Origin: Agrococcus jejuensis
GTDB taxonomy: Bacteria; Actinomycetota; Actinomycetes; Actinomycetales; Microbacteriaceae
Assembly: GCF_900099705.1 (NCBI RefSeq)
Contig: NZ_LT629695.1
Span: forward strand, 992,001-1,056,000
Length of the DNA: 64,000 nucleotides
Direction: 5' to 3'
Below, one piece after another: positions 21,116 through 30,344 of this stretch. A program made the position numbers and the translations under genes. The stretch's first letter is position 1. Each line of letters begins with the position of its first letter. Under the pieces are notes generated by a model that did not search any database, was not told the origin of the DNA, and was given only the letters and a program-made list of their open reading frames with translations.

Positions 21116-22020
21116 GCGGTCCCCCTCGCGAACGCCAGCAGTCGGGATGCGGGCCACCGGTCGCCGTGGCCCGTGAGCCGCACGGTGCGCGGCTCGTCGA
21201 CGTCGTCGCCGCCGATCGTGCGCACGATCTCGACGTGCAGCCACGCATCCACGGCGTGCACGAGCGGCAGGCCCCACTCGGCGATCGTGATCGACGCGTC
21301 GACGTCGAGGTCGAGATCGTCGAGCTCGGCCTCGTCGCCGAGGCGGTACGCGTCGACGTGCAGCAGCGGCACCGTCGCGGTGCGGTGCGTGCGGGCGATG
21401 ACGAACGTGGGGCTCGCGACGGTGCCGACGGCGCCGAGGCCCTCGCCGATGCCGCGCGTGAGCGTCGTCTTGCCCGCGCCGAGCTCGCCGGTGAGCACGA
21501 CGACGTCGCCCGCGCCGAGGATGCCGGCGAGACGGCGCCCGAGCGCCTCCATGGCGTCGGCGTCGACGACGACGTCCTCGACGATCGTCTCGACGCGCGG
21601 ACCGACGAACGCCTCGAGCAGCGGAGCCGGCACGCGTGCGGCGTCGCCCCACGCCCCGACGGGCGTACCGTCCGCGCCCCACAGCACGGCCTCCGCGCCG
21701 GGCACGACCGCGGCGTCGCCGACGTCGAGCACGACCTGGTCCATGGCGACGCGGCCCGCGATGGGATGCGCGACCCCGTCGACCGTCACGGGCGCGCCGG
21801 ATGCGGTGCGCGGCACGCCGTCGGCGTAGCCGAGCGCGACGAGCGCCAGCGTGGTCTCGCCGCTCGTGACGTGCTCGGAGCCGTACGAGACGCCGTGGCC
21901 GGCGGGCACGCGCTTCGTCGAGACGACCTCGCCAGCGAGGCGCACGACGCGACCGGCGAGGTCGACCGACGCGACGCGACGCGGTGCGCGGCGCAGGCCG
22001 GGCTCGATGGGCGCGCTCAT
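21112..22020 (-). CDS. tsaE: Alanine-racemase C-terminal domain fused to TsaE ATPase
   Basis: 302-aa fusion. Residues about 9-143 are an alanine-racemase C-terminal beta domain with the catalytic-tyrosine motif GHGVSYG (Tyr46), LGYADG (65-68) and RVAMDQVVLDVGD (90-102); the usual terminal INYE-TRI strand is missing. Residues about 153-302 are TsaE: Walker A GELGAGKTT (Lys184), SPTFVIARTH, LLHVDAYRLGD and IAEWG. TsaE is the ATPase of the t6A complex. ATG overlaps the alr stop (ATGA) and its stop overlaps tsaB. The fused racemase domain supplies what the neighbouring Alr lacks (see that entry). Confidence 0.9.
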   Translation of the reverse strand: MSAPIEPGLRRAPRRVASVDLAGRVVRLAGEVVSTKRVPAGHGVSYGSEHVTSGETTLALVALGYADGVPRTASGAPVTVDGVAHPIAGRVAMDQVVLDVGDAAVVPGAEAVLWGADGTPVGAWGDAARVPAPLLEAFVGPRVETIVEDVVVDADAMEALGRRLAGILGAGDVVVLTGELGAGKTTLTRGIGEGLGAVGTVASPTFVIARTHRTATVPLLHVDAYRLGDEAELDDLDLDVDASITIAEWGLPLVHAVDAWLHVEIVRTIGGDDVDEPRTVRLTGHGDRWPASRLLAFARGTA

Positions 22021-22982
22021 GCCGCCGCCATCCTCGTCACGACCTCGTAGCCGATCGTGTCGGCCGCGAGCGCCCACGCGATCGCGCTCGGCTCGCCCTC
22101 GGCGGGGTCGCCCCACAGCACCGCAGGCCCCGAGACGGGCTCGGCGAGCGACGTCGACGTCGCGCCGACCTCGACGACGGGCACGACGCGGTCGCCCACG
22201 AGCACGGGCGCGCCGGGCGCGGGCAGCAGCCCGTGGCGCGCGCCGACGTCGAGCACGCCGTCGACGACCGTGCCGGTGACGCGCATCGCCGGGCGCAGCC
22301 CCGCGGCCGTCGCCGCCGAGCCCGCGGCGTCGTCGCCGTCGGGGTGGATGCCGTACGCGGCGATGCCGAGCCGCACCATGTCGTGCGCGGCGCCCGGCAG
22401 CGCGAGGGTCGCCGAGGAGTTCGACAGGTGCCGCAGCTCGGGCTCGAGCACCTCGGCGACGGCGCACGCGTCGACGAACGCCGCGAGCTGCGCCGCGTCC
22501 GAGGCGTCGCCCGCACCCGCGAGGTGCGAGAAGATGCCGCGCACCCGCAGGTCGCCCGCCGCCTGCAGCGCGGCGGCGCGCTCGACGACGGCAGCCCACT
22601 CCCCCATCGGCACGCCGTTGCGGCCGAGGCCCGTGTCGACCTTGAGGTGCACCGTCGCGCCGACGAGCGCTGCGCGGTCGAGCTGCGCGGCGCTCGAGAC
22701 GCCCACGTCGACGCCCGCCGTCACCGCCGCCGCGAGATCGGGCTCCGCCGCGTGCAGCCACGCGAGCACGGGCGCGTCGATGCCCGCCGCACGCAGCGCG
22801 AGCGCCTCGACGACGTCGACGACGCCGAGCCACGACGCGCCGCCCTCGAGCATCGCCCGAGCGGCCAGGATCGCGCCGTGGCCGTAGCCGTCGGCCTTCA
22901 CGACCCCGCACACGAGCGCGTCGGTGCGCGCCGAGACGACCGCGACGTTCGCGGCGATCGCCGCCGCATCCACGTGCCGCAT
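22017..22982 (-). CDS. alr: Alanine racemase barrel protein lacking the catalytic-tyrosine segment
   Basis: PLP-dependent racemase family, needed for D-alanine in peptidoglycan. The 321-aa protein is about 50 aa shorter than usual. The N-terminal barrel is intact: VVKADGYGHG with PLP lysine Lys29, RHLSNSSATLALPG and RLGIAAYGIHP. The C-terminal domain starts normally (LRPAMRVTG) but then skips the segment with VSYG; the position of GYADG reads GARHG and no MDQ motif is present. The last strand TIGYEVVTRM is kept. Ends in an ATGA overlap with the gene encoding the missing domain. One nucleotide separates it from acpS. Either it works with that partner or it is inactive. Confidence 0.85.
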   Translation of the reverse strand: MRHVDAAAIAANVAVVSARTDALVCGVVKADGYGHGAILAARAMLEGGASWLGVVDVVEALALRAAGIDAPVLAWLHAAEPDLAAAVTAGVDVGVSSAAQLDRAALVGATVHLKVDTGLGRNGVPMGEWAAVVERAAALQAAGDLRVRGIFSHLAGAGDASDAAQLAAFVDACAVAEVLEPELRHLSNSSATLALPGAAHDMVRLGIAAYGIHPDGDDAAGSAATAAGLRPAMRVTGTVVDGVLDVGARHGLLPAPGAPVLVGDRVVPVVEVGATSTSLAEPVSGPAVLWGDPAEGEPSAIAWALAADTIGYEVVTRMAAA

Positions 22983-22983
22983 C

Positions 22984-23349
22984 TCAGGCCTCCGCGACCA
23001 CGACCGCCGCCGCGACCCCCGCGTCGTGCGTGAGCGACACGTGCACGCTCGTCACGCCGCGCGACGTCGCGAGCGCCGCCCACGCGCCGCCGAGCACGAG
23101 CGACGGGGCACCCGAGGCGTCCGACGACACCACGAGGTCGCGCCAGCGCTGGCCGTCGATCGTGCCGAGCGCCTTCGCCGCCGCCTCCTTCGCCGCCCAC
23201 CGGGCGGCGAGCGACCGCACGGGTCGCGCGGCGCCGTCGACGACGAGCTCCTCGTCGGCGAAGAGCCGCTGCGCCAGGCCCGGCGTGCGCGAGACGGCGC
23301 GCTCGAAGCGCGCGACGTCCACGACGTCGATGCCCAGCCCCACGATCAC
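22984..23349 (-). CDS. acpS: Holo-[acyl-carrier-protein] synthase
   Basis: Transfers 4'-phosphopantetheine from CoA to acyl carrier protein. 121 aa with [14 protein letters not shown] (metal-binding Asp) and [13 protein letters not shown], both diagnostic. The GTG start forms a GTGA overlap with the glmS stop. CoaA, which starts CoA synthesis, is encoded divergently just beyond glmS. Confidence 0.93.
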   Translation of the reverse strand: MIVGLGIDVVDVARFERAVSRTPGLAQRLFADEELVVDGAARPVRSLAARWAAKEAAAKALGTIDGQRWRDLVVSSDASGAPSLVLGGAWAALATSRGVTSVHVSLTHDAGVAAAVVVAEA

Positions 23350-25193
23350 TCGACCGTCACGGACTTCGCGAGGTTGCGCGGCTGGTCGACGTCGAGGCCC
23401 TTCGCCGTCGCGAGCTCGAGCGCGAAGACGTGCAGCGGCACGACCGACAGCACGGGCTCGAGCAGCGGCAGCGTCAGTGGGATGCGCAGCACCTGGTTCG
23501 CGTACGGCATGACCGCGGCGTCGCCCGCCTCGGCGACCGCGATGACGCGGGCGCCGCGCGCGCGGATCTCCTGGATGTTCGACACGACCTTCGCATGCAG
23601 GCCCTGCTGGTGGCGCGGGCTCGGCACGACCACGAACACGACCTGGCCGGGCTCGATGAGCGCGATGGGGCCGTGCTTCAGCTCGCCGGCGGCGAAGCCC
23701 TCTGCGTGGATGTAGCTGAGCTCCTTGAGCTTCAGCGCCCCCTCGAGCGCGACGGGGTAGCCGACGTGGCGACCGAGGAAGAGCACCGAGCGCGTGTCGC
23801 TCATCCACTGCGCGAGCTCGCGGATCTCGCCCTGCTCGGCGAGCAGCGTGCGCAGCTGGTCGGGCAGCGCCTCGAGCGCCTCCGTGACCTCGCGGATCGC
23901 CTCGTCGGTCATCGTGCCCCGCACGCGAGCGATGTGCAGGCCCGTGAGCAGCAGGCCCACGACCTGCGCGAGGAACGCCTTCGTCGACGCGACGGCGACC
24001 TCGGGGCCGGCGTGCGTGTAGAGCACCGCCTCGGAGGCGCGGGCGATCGTCGAGCCCTGCGTGTTGCAGATCGACAGCGTGCGCGCGCCCTGCTCGATCG
24101 CGTGCTGCACCGCCATCTTCGTGTCCATCGTCTCGCCCGACTGCGAGATCGAGATCACGAGCGTGCGCTCGTCGACGATGGGGTCGCGGTACCGGTACTC
24201 GTGGGCGAGGTCGACCTCGACGGGGATGCGCGCCCACGTCTCGATCGCGTACTCGCCGACCATCGCCGAGTACGCGGCCGTGCCGCACGCGACGATCTGC
24301 ACGCGGTCGATGCCGCGCAGCGTCTCGTCGTCGAGGGCGCCGAGCTCGCCGAGCGACGGCAGGCCGTCGACGATGCGGCCACGCAGCGTGTTCGCGACGG
24401 CCTCGGGGTCCTCGGAGACCTCCTTGGCCATGAACGACGACCAGCCGCCCTTCTCGGCAGCCGCGGCATCCCACGTGACCTCGAACGTCTCGCCGGGGAT
24501 GGGCTCGCCATCGAAGCCGATGACCTCGACGCCCGTCGGGGTGATGACGGCGATCTCGTCGTTGCCGAGCGCGCGCGCCGTCGGCGTGTAGCGCACGAAG
24601 GCGCTCACGTCGCTCGCGAGGAACTGCTCGCCCTCGCCGAAGCCCACGAGCAGCGGGGAGTTGTGGCACGCGCCGACGACGACGTCGGGCTCGTCGAGGT
24701 GCACGGCGAGCAGCGTGAACTGCCCCTCGAGCCTGCCGACGAGCGCGAGCATCGCCGAGCGCAGGTCGCCGTGCTCGCGGTGCAGCCTGCCGAGCAGCAG
24801 CGCCGCCGCCTCGGTGTCGGTGTCGGACGTGAAGGTCTCGCCCGCCTCGGCGAGCTCGGCCCGCAGCTCGGCGAAGTTCTCGATGATGCCGTTGTGGATG
24901 AGCGCGAGGCGCCCGTCGTCGCCGAGGTGCGGATGCGCGTTCTCGTCGGTCGGCCCGCCGTGCGTGGCCCAGCGGGTGTGGCCGATGCCGATGCCCGACT
25001 CGGGCAGCGGCGCGTCGTCGAGCGACGAGCGCAGCACGCCCAGCTTGCCGCCGCGCTTGCGCGACGAGACGCCCTCGGCGCCCACGACGGCCACGCCGGC
25101 CGAGTCGTAGCCGCGGTACTCGAGCCTTCCGAGGCCCTCGAGGAGCACCTCGACGGTGTCCCGCGGGCCTGCATATCCGACGATGCCGCACAT
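23346..25193 (-). CDS. glmS: Glucosamine-6-phosphate synthase (isomerising)
   Basis: Makes glucosamine-6-phosphate from fructose-6-phosphate and glutamine for cell-wall precursors. The 615-aa protein has the N-terminal glutamine amidotransferase (catalytic Cys2 in [25 protein letters not shown]) and two SIS domains ([38 protein letters not shown]), with C-terminal KSVTVE. Begins the acpS-alr-tsa operon; no glmS ribozyme is visible in the 51-nt gap to coaA. glmM, the next step of the pathway, is at 27844. Confidence 0.97.
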   Translation of the reverse strand: MCGIVGYAGPRDTVEVLLEGLGRLEYRGYDSAGVAVVGAEGVSSRKRGGKLGVLRSSLDDAPLPESGIGIGHTRWATHGGPTDENAHPHLGDDGRLALIHNGIIENFAELRAELAEAGETFTSDTDTEAAALLLGRLHREHGDLRSAMLALVGRLEGQFTLLAVHLDEPDVVVGACHNSPLLVGFGEGEQFLASDVSAFVRYTPTARALGNDEIAVITPTGVEVIGFDGEPIPGETFEVTWDAAAAEKGGWSSFMAKEVSEDPEAVANTLRGRIVDGLPSLGELGALDDETLRGIDRVQIVACGTAAYSAMVGEYAIETWARIPVEVDLAHEYRYRDPIVDERTLVISISQSGETMDTKMAVQHAIEQGARTLSICNTQGSTIARASEAVLYTHAGPEVAVASTKAFLAQVVGLLLTGLHIARVRGTMTDEAIREVTEALEALPDQLRTLLAEQGEIRELAQWMSDTRSVLFLGRHVGYPVALEGALKLKELSYIHAEGFAAGELKHGPIALIEPGQVVFVVVPSPRHQQGLHAKVVSNIQEIRARGARVIAVAEAGDAAVMPYANQVLRIPLTLPLLEPVLSVVPLHVFALELATAKGLDVDQPRNLAKSVTVE

Positions 25194-25244
25194 GCCCCCA
25201 AGGCTACCGGCGCGCGCAGGTGCTCGCCGCTAGGCTCGGCCCTC

Positions 25245-26174
25245 GTGGTCCACCAGCAGACGCCGTTCGTCGAGATCGACCGCGTCGCATGGTCTCGCCT
25301 CGCGCCCACGACGCCGAACCCGCTCACCGAGCGCGAGGTCGCACGCCTGCGCGGCCTCGGCGATCGGCTCGAGCTGCGCGAGGTCGCCGAGGTCTACCTG
25401 CCGATCTCGCGCCTCGTGAGCCTCTACCAGGAGTCGTCGCGCCGCCTGCACGACGAGACCGCCGGCTTCCTCGGCGAGCGCGTGCAGCCCGTGCCGTTCG
25501 TCATGGGCGTCGCAGGCTCCGTCGCGGTCGGCAAGTCGACGACCGCCCGCCTGCTGCAGGAGCTGCTGGGCCGTTGGGAGGGCAGCCCGCGCGTCGACCT
25601 CGTGACGACCGACGGCTTCCTCTTCCCCAACGCCGAGCTCGAGCGCCGCGGCCTCATGCAGCGCAAGGGATTCCCCGAGGCGTACGACCGCCGGGCTCTG
25701 CTCACCGCGATCTCGCAGGTGAAGTCGGGCGCCGAGGAGGTCGAGGTGCCGGTCTACTCGCACCTCACCTACGACATCGTGCCCGACGAGCGCATCGTCA
25801 TCCGCCGCCCCGACATCCTCATCGTCGAGGGCCTCAACGTGCTGCAGCCGCCCGCGTCGAAGGCGCACATGGCGGTCTCCGACCTCTTCGACTTCACGGT
25901 CTACGTCGACGCCCGCACCGCCGCGATCCGCGAGTGGTACGTCGAGCGCTTCCTCGCGCTGCAGCAGGGCGCGTTCCAGAAGCCCGAGTCGTACTTCCAC
26001 CGCTTCGCCGACCTCGACGAGCAGGCGGCGCGCGCCCACGCCGTGGGCATCTGGGATGCGATCAACGGGCCGAACCTGGCCGAGAACATCGTGCCGACGC
26101 GCTCGCGCGCCGATCTCGTGCTGCGCAAGGACGCCGACCACACCGTGCGGTCGGTGCTGCTGCGCAAGATCTAG
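25245..26174 (+). CDS. coaA: Type I pantothenate kinase
   Basis: First step of CoA synthesis, phosphorylating pantothenate. 309 aa with Walker [33 protein letters not shown] and [13 protein letters not shown], all typical of CoaA. The GTG at [11 protein letters not shown] is used as start. Divergent from glmS. Confidence 0.96.
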   Translation: MVHQQTPFVEIDRVAWSRLAPTTPNPLTEREVARLRGLGDRLELREVAEVYLPISRLVSLYQESSRRLHDETAGFLGERVQPVPFVMGVAGSVAVGKSTTARLLQELLGRWEGSPRVDLVTTDGFLFPNAELERRGLMQRKGFPEAYDRRALLTAISQVKSGAEEVEVPVYSHLTYDIVPDERIVIRRPDILIVEGLNVLQPPASKAHMAVSDLFDFTVYVDARTAAIREWYVERFLALQQGAFQKPESYFHRFADLDEQAARAHAVGIWDAINGPNLAENIVPTRSRADLVLRKDADHTVRSVLLRKI

Positions 26175-26231
26175 CGCCGCGTCGTCGGCGTCCCCCGAGG
26201 GCGTCCCCCGGTCGGTCCCCCGACCGACGCC

Positions 26232-27215
26232 TCACTCGCGCGCGGGCATCTCCGGCACGACGATCGGCAGCTCGAGCGGCGCCGTCACCGGGTCGCGCTC
26301 CGCGCGCGGCCTGCGCAGCTCGCCTGCCCGCACGAGCACGACGCCCGCGAGGATCGCCGCGGCGCCGACCCACTGCACGGGCGACGGCACGATCGCGAGC
26401 AGCACGCCCATCCAGAGCAGCCCGAACAGCGGCTCGGAGTAGCCGAGGAAGCTCGAGACCGTGGCGCCGAGCATGCGCACGCCCGTGACGCCGAGCACGT
26501 AGGCGGCGACGGTCGCGACGAGCACGAGCAGGCCGAGCGTCACGGCGACGGGCACCTCGACGCCCGCGAGCATCGTCGGCGCGGCGACGACCGTCATGGG
26601 CAGCAGCCCGACGCCGCCGGCGACGAGCAGCAGCACCGCGCCGACCGCGAGCCCGAGACCCGCGAGGGTCACGGGCGGCAGGCCGTGCGTCGTCGACGCC
26701 GCCGACGCCCAGTAGACCGCGTTGCCGACGGCCGAGACGAGCGCGAGCCCGATGCCGACGGGGTCGAGCCCCTCGGCCTGACCGACGCCCGACACGAGGC
26801 CGAGGCCCAGCACGGCGACGCCCGCGCCGACGAGCGTGAGCGCGGCAGGCGAGCGGCGCGTGCGCGCCCACGTCCACCCGACGAGCAGCACGGGGCCGAG
26901 GAACTCGATGAGCAGCGCGAGCGCCGGCGGGATGCGCTGCACGGCGCTGAAGTAGGCGAGCTGGCAGATCGCGACGGCGAAGGTGCCGAAGAGCAGCACC
27001 TGCCAGCGACCCGCCCACAGCGTCGACCAGCGGCCGCGCAGCGCGAGGAGCGAGGGCACGAGCATGACGAGGGCGGCGAGGCCGATGCGCGCCGTCGTGA
27101 CGGCGCCGGGCGACCAGCCGGAGGCGATGAGCGAGCTCGCGAAGATGCCCGAGAACCCGAAGGCGCCTGCGGCGGCGAGGCAGAGCAGCAGGCCGAGGCC
27201 GCGGCGGTCGGTCAT
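26232..27215 (-). CDS. EamA-family (RhtA-like) transporter
   Basis: 327-aa predicted ten-helix drug/metabolite exporter with two EamA repeats. Features near RhtA (amino-acid exporter): FLGPVLLVGWTW after the fourth helix and LGYSEPLFGLLWMGVLL in the second repeat. A hydrophilic C-terminal tail of 30 residues follows. Substrate not determinable. Convergent with coaA and divergent from the CGNR gene, with a 76-bp shared promoter region. Confidence 0.85.
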   Translation of the reverse strand: MTDRRGLGLLLCLAAAGAFGFSGIFASSLIASGWSPGAVTTARIGLAALVMLVPSLLALRGRWSTLWAGRWQVLLFGTFAVAICQLAYFSAVQRIPPALALLIEFLGPVLLVGWTWARTRRSPAALTLVGAGVAVLGLGLVSGVGQAEGLDPVGIGLALVSAVGNAVYWASAASTTHGLPPVTLAGLGLAVGAVLLLVAGGVGLLPMTVVAAPTMLAGVEVPVAVTLGLLVLVATVAAYVLGVTGVRMLGATVSSFLGYSEPLFGLLWMGVLLAIVPSPVQWVGAAAILAGVVLVRAGELRRPRAERDPVTAPLELPIVVPEMPARE

Positions 27216-27291
27216 GGCCGGTCCGATCTCATGTCATGGGCGTTCGTTCGTACGGTCGTGACACTATCGTATGCGTGATGGAGATCGCAGC

Positions 27292-27831
27292 ATGGTGACG
27301 CCGCTGCGGCTGCCGACCGAGACGATCGCGGCGCTCGACGCCGTCGTCGCGTTCGCGACGGCTGCCGACGCGCGGGAGCTCGACGACGCCGCCGGCCTCG
27401 ACGCCGCCGTCGGCGGCATGCTCTACTCGGGCGCGCGCACGCACGACGACGCCGAGGCGCGCGAGGTGCGCGACGTCGTGCCGTCGCTGCTCGCGATGTG
27501 GGACGCAGAGCGCGACGACGTGCCCGCGCTCGCGAACGCCATCCTGCGCACCGCCGACGCCGCCCCGCAGCTCGTGCGGCACGACGGGCTCGACTGGCAC
27601 CTGCACGCCATCGACGCCGAGCGCCCCTTCGCCGAGCGCATCGCCGTCGAGACCGCCATCGCGTTCGTCGACCTCATCCGCCTCGAGGAGACCGAGCGAT
27701 GCAAGCGCTGCGCGGCCCCCGACTGCGGCCTGCCGATGCTCGACCTCTCGCGCAACCGGTCGCGCCGCTTCTGCTCGACGGCGTGCCAGTCGCGCGTCAA
27801 CGTCGCGGCGTACCGCGCACGCGCCCGCTGA
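27292..27831 (+). CDS. CGNR zinc-finger regulator-like protein
   Basis: 179 aa. The C-terminal CGNR-type zinc finger is clear: RCKRCAAPDCGLPMLDLSRN, then SRRFCSTACQSRVNVAAYR, with four paired cysteines. The N-terminal 120 residues are helical (ABATE-like, presumed ligand-binding). These proteins are thought to be transcription factors of unknown effector. The inner ATG (MVTPLRLP) is chosen because GGAG lies 8 nt upstream; an ATG 7 codons earlier is possible. It may regulate the divergent transporter. Confidence 0.82.
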   Translation: MVTPLRLPTETIAALDAVVAFATAADARELDDAAGLDAAVGGMLYSGARTHDDAEAREVRDVVPSLLAMWDAERDDVPALANAILRTADAAPQLVRHDGLDWHLHAIDAERPFAERIAVETAIAFVDLIRLEETERCKRCAAPDCGLPMLDLSRNRSRRFCSTACQSRVNVAAYRARAR

Positions 27832-27843
27832 CGCCGACCGGCC

Positions 27844-29202
27844 CTACGCCTCCGCGGGCGTGCCGAGCCGATCCCGCACGAGCTCCGCGAGCTCGTGCGC
27901 GATGGCGTCGGCCGTGTGCTGCTCGCGCGCCTCGACCATCACGCGGATGAGCTTCTCGGTGCCCGAGGGGCGCAGCAGCACGCGACCCGAGTCGCCGAGC
28001 TCCGCCTCGTGCCGCGCGACGGCAGCCTGGATGACGTCGTCGGCCGCGAGCCCGAGCCGGTCGACGCCGCGCACGTTGACGAGCACCTGCGGGAACACCT
28101 GCATGACGCCGGCGAGCTCGGCGAGGCTCTTGCCCGTGCGCGCCATCTCCTGCGCCACGTGCAGGCCCGTGAGCACGCCGTCGCCCGTCGTCGCATGCTT
28201 CGTGAGGATGACGTGGCCCGACTGCTCGCCGCCGAGCGTCAGCCCGTAGGCGCCCAGCGCCTCGAGCACGTAGCGGTCGCCCACGGCGGTCTGCACGAGC
28301 TCGATGCCGTGCTCGGCCATCGCGAGGCGCAGGCCGAGATTCGACATGACGGTCGCGACGAGGGTGTCGTCGACGAGCTCGCCGCGCGCCTTCGCCGAGA
28401 CCGCGAGGATCGCGAGGATCTGGTCGCCGTCGACGACCGCGCCCTGCGCGTCGACCGCGAGGCAGCGGTCGGCGTCGCCGTCGTGCGCGATGCCGAGGTC
28501 GGCGCCGAGCGCGACGACGCGCTCCTGCAGCAGCTCGAGGTGCGTCGACCCGACGTCGCGGTTGATGTTCATGCCGTCGGGGTCGGCGCCGATGACCGTC
28601 ACGGTCGCGCCGGCGTCGTGGAACGCGTCGGGGCTCACGCCCGACGCCGCGCCGTTCGCGCAGTCGAGCACGACGTGCAGGCCGTCGAGGCGCGTGTCCA
28701 GGGTGCCGAGCAGGTGCACGACGTAGCGGTCCTCGGCGTCGGCGAACCGACGGATGCGACCCACCTCGCCACCGACGACGCGCGTCGGCCGCTCGGCCAT
28801 CGCGCGCTCGATGTCGTCCTCGGTCGCATCCTGCAGCTTCACGCCACCGCGGGCGAGGAACTTGATGCCGTTGTCGGGCGCCGGGTTGTGCGACGCCGAG
28901 ATCATGACGCCGAAGTCGGCGTCGACGTCGCCGACGAGGAACGCCGCCGCGGGCGTCGGGATGACGCCGGCGTCGAGCACGTCGACGCCGCTCGAGGCGA
29001 GGCCCGCAGCGACGGCCGCGACGATGAACTCGCCCGAGACGCGCGGGTCGCGGGCGACGACGGCGACCGGGCGACGACCCTCCAGACGCGCGGAACGGCC
29101 GAGCACGGCCGCCCCCGCCTGAGCGAGGGACAGCGCGAGCTCGGCCGTGATGTCGGCACCAGCAAGGCCACGGACTCCGTCCGTGCCGAACAGGCGCGAC
29201 AA
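27844..29202 (-). CDS. glmM: Phosphoglucosamine mutase
   Basis: Interconverts glucosamine-6-phosphate and glucosamine-1-phosphate for UDP-GlcNAc synthesis. 452 aa with LFGTDGVRG, catalytic-serine loop [15 protein letters not shown], metal-binding GDADR, GGEQSGH and the phosphate loop [14 protein letters not shown]. The start is TTG, 2 nt after the rpsI stop; no ATG or GTG lies near that fits the conserved SRLFGTDG. It ends the rplM-rpsI-glmM unit. Confidence 0.95.
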   Translation of the reverse strand: MSRLFGTDGVRGLAGADITAELALSLAQAGAAVLGRSARLEGRRPVAVVARDPRVSGEFIVAAVAAGLASSGVDVLDAGVIPTPAAAFLVGDVDADFGVMISASHNPAPDNGIKFLARGGVKLQDATEDDIERAMAERPTRVVGGEVGRIRRFADAEDRYVVHLLGTLDTRLDGLHVVLDCANGAASGVSPDAFHDAGATVTVIGADPDGMNINRDVGSTHLELLQERVVALGADLGIAHDGDADRCLAVDAQGAVVDGDQILAILAVSAKARGELVDDTLVATVMSNLGLRLAMAEHGIELVQTAVGDRYVLEALGAYGLTLGGEQSGHVILTKHATTGDGVLTGLHVAQEMARTGKSLAELAGVMQVFPQVLVNVRGVDRLGLAADDVIQAAVARHEAELGDSGRVLLRPSGTEKLIRVMVEAREQHTADAIAHELAELVRDRLGTPAEA

Positions 29203-29204
29203 GA

Positions 29205-29684
29205 TCAGCGCTTCGAGTACTGGGGCGCCTTGCGAGCCTTCTTGAGACCGGCCTTCTTGCGCTCGATGACGCGGGCGTCACGCGAGAGGAAGCCGGCCTT
29301 CTTCAGCTCGGGGCGGTTGTTCTCGACGTCGATCTCGTTGAGCGCACGCGCGATGCCGAGGCGCAGCGCGCCGGCCTGACCCGAGGGGCCACCACCGGAG
29401 ATGCGTGCGACGACGTCGTACGAGCCGCCCAGCTCGAGCACCGTGAACGGGTCGTTGATGAGCTGCTGGTGCAGCTTGTTCGGGAAGTAGTCCTCGAGCG
29501 TGCGGCCGTTCACGACGAACGAGCCGGCGCCGGGGACGAGGCGCACGCGGGCGATGGCCTGCTTGCGACGGCCGACGGCCTGGCCGCCGACGGTGAGGAC
29601 GCGGGGCGCGCGGGGAGCGGCAGCCTCGGGCGTCTCGGTCGAGAAGCTCTCGGGCGTCTCGATGGACTCTGCGATCTTCGCCAT
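29205..29684 (-). CDS. rpsI: 30S ribosomal protein S9
   Basis: uS9 of the small subunit, 159 aa, with [36 protein letters not shown] and the basic tail [12 protein letters not shown] that reaches the P-site tRNA. An N-terminal extension of about 30 acidic residues is usual in actinobacteria. Follows rplM after 22 nt. Confidence 0.97.
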   Translation of the reverse strand: MAKIAESIETPESFSTETPEAAAPRAPRVLTVGGQAVGRRKQAIARVRLVPGAGSFVVNGRTLEDYFPNKLHQQLINDPFTVLELGGSYDVVARISGGGPSGQAGALRLGIARALNEIDVENNRPELKKAGFLSRDARVIERKKAGLKKARKAPQYSKR

Positions 29685-29706
29685 GGTTGTCAGTTCCTCT
29701 TCGCGC

Positions 29707-30153
29707 CTACTGGGCGACCTGGTCGAACGTGTACGGGGTCGGCTGCTGGGCAGCGTGGGGGTGCTCGGCACCCGCGTACACCTTGAGCTTCTTGATCTGG
29801 GCGCGGCCGAGCGAGTTCTTCGGCAGCATGCCGCGGATGGCCTTCTCGACCGTGCGGACGGGGTGCTTCTCGAGCATCTCGACGTAGCTGGTGGCCTTGA
29901 GGCCGCCCGGGTAGCCCGAGTGGCGGTAGGCGAGCTTCTGCTCGCGCTTCTGGCCCGTGAGCGCCACCTTGTCGGCGTTCACGATGATGACGTGGTCGCC
30001 CATGTCGATGTGCGGCGCGAACGTCGCCTTGTGCTTGCCGCGCAGGATGGCTGCGGCGTGGCTGGCCAGACGGCCGAGGACCACGTCTGCGGCGTCGATG
30101 ACGACCCAGTCGTGCTGGACGTCGCTCGCCTTGGGCGAGTAGGTGCGAGTCAT
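29707..30153 (-). CDS. rplM: 50S ribosomal protein L13
   Basis: uL13, 148 aa, with [40 protein letters not shown] and [11 protein letters not shown]. First gene of the rplM-rpsI-glmM operon, preceded by a 120-nt leader and the promoter at 30275-30304. Confidence 0.97.
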   Translation of the reverse strand: MTRTYSPKASDVQHDWVVIDAADVVLGRLASHAAAILRGKHKATFAPHIDMGDHVIIVNADKVALTGQKREQKLAYRHSGYPGGLKATSYVEMLEKHPVRTVEKAIRGMLPKNSLGRAQIKKLKVYAGAEHPHAAQQPTPYTFDQVAQ

Positions 30154-30274
30154 GTGTGCCTCACGTGTCGAAGTTGAGTGGTTCGTGCATCCCGCTCCAT
30201 GGGGTTCCCGTGAGGGACGCTCCCGGCTGGAGGGCTCAGCTCGGGGCGCGCAAGGCAGCGCGCACCAAGGGTCC

Positions 30275-30304
30275 ACAGTACCCGCTGCGCGGGGACCGGG
30301 TCAA
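30275..30304 (-). promoter_or_regulatory. Promoter of rplM-rpsI-glmM
   Basis: On the minus strand TTGACC (30299-30304), an 18-nt spacer, and TACTGT (30275-30280), a good housekeeping-sigma match. One base after the -10 comes GACCCTTGGTG, identical in sequence and position to that of the infA promoter at 38577. Confidence 0.75.
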
Positions 30305-30344
30305 TCCGACGCCGGTCGGCGCGTCGCGCCGCCCGACGGGGCCG

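Noticed and set aside
25194..25244. glmS ribozyme upstream of glmS
   Set aside because: Only 51 bp separate glmS from coaA, too short for the ribozyme, and no matching core is seen.
27216..27291. A defined operator between the EamA transporter and the CGNR gene
   Set aside because: Only short TGTCA/TGACA dyads and a weak TATCGT are visible, not enough to call a site.
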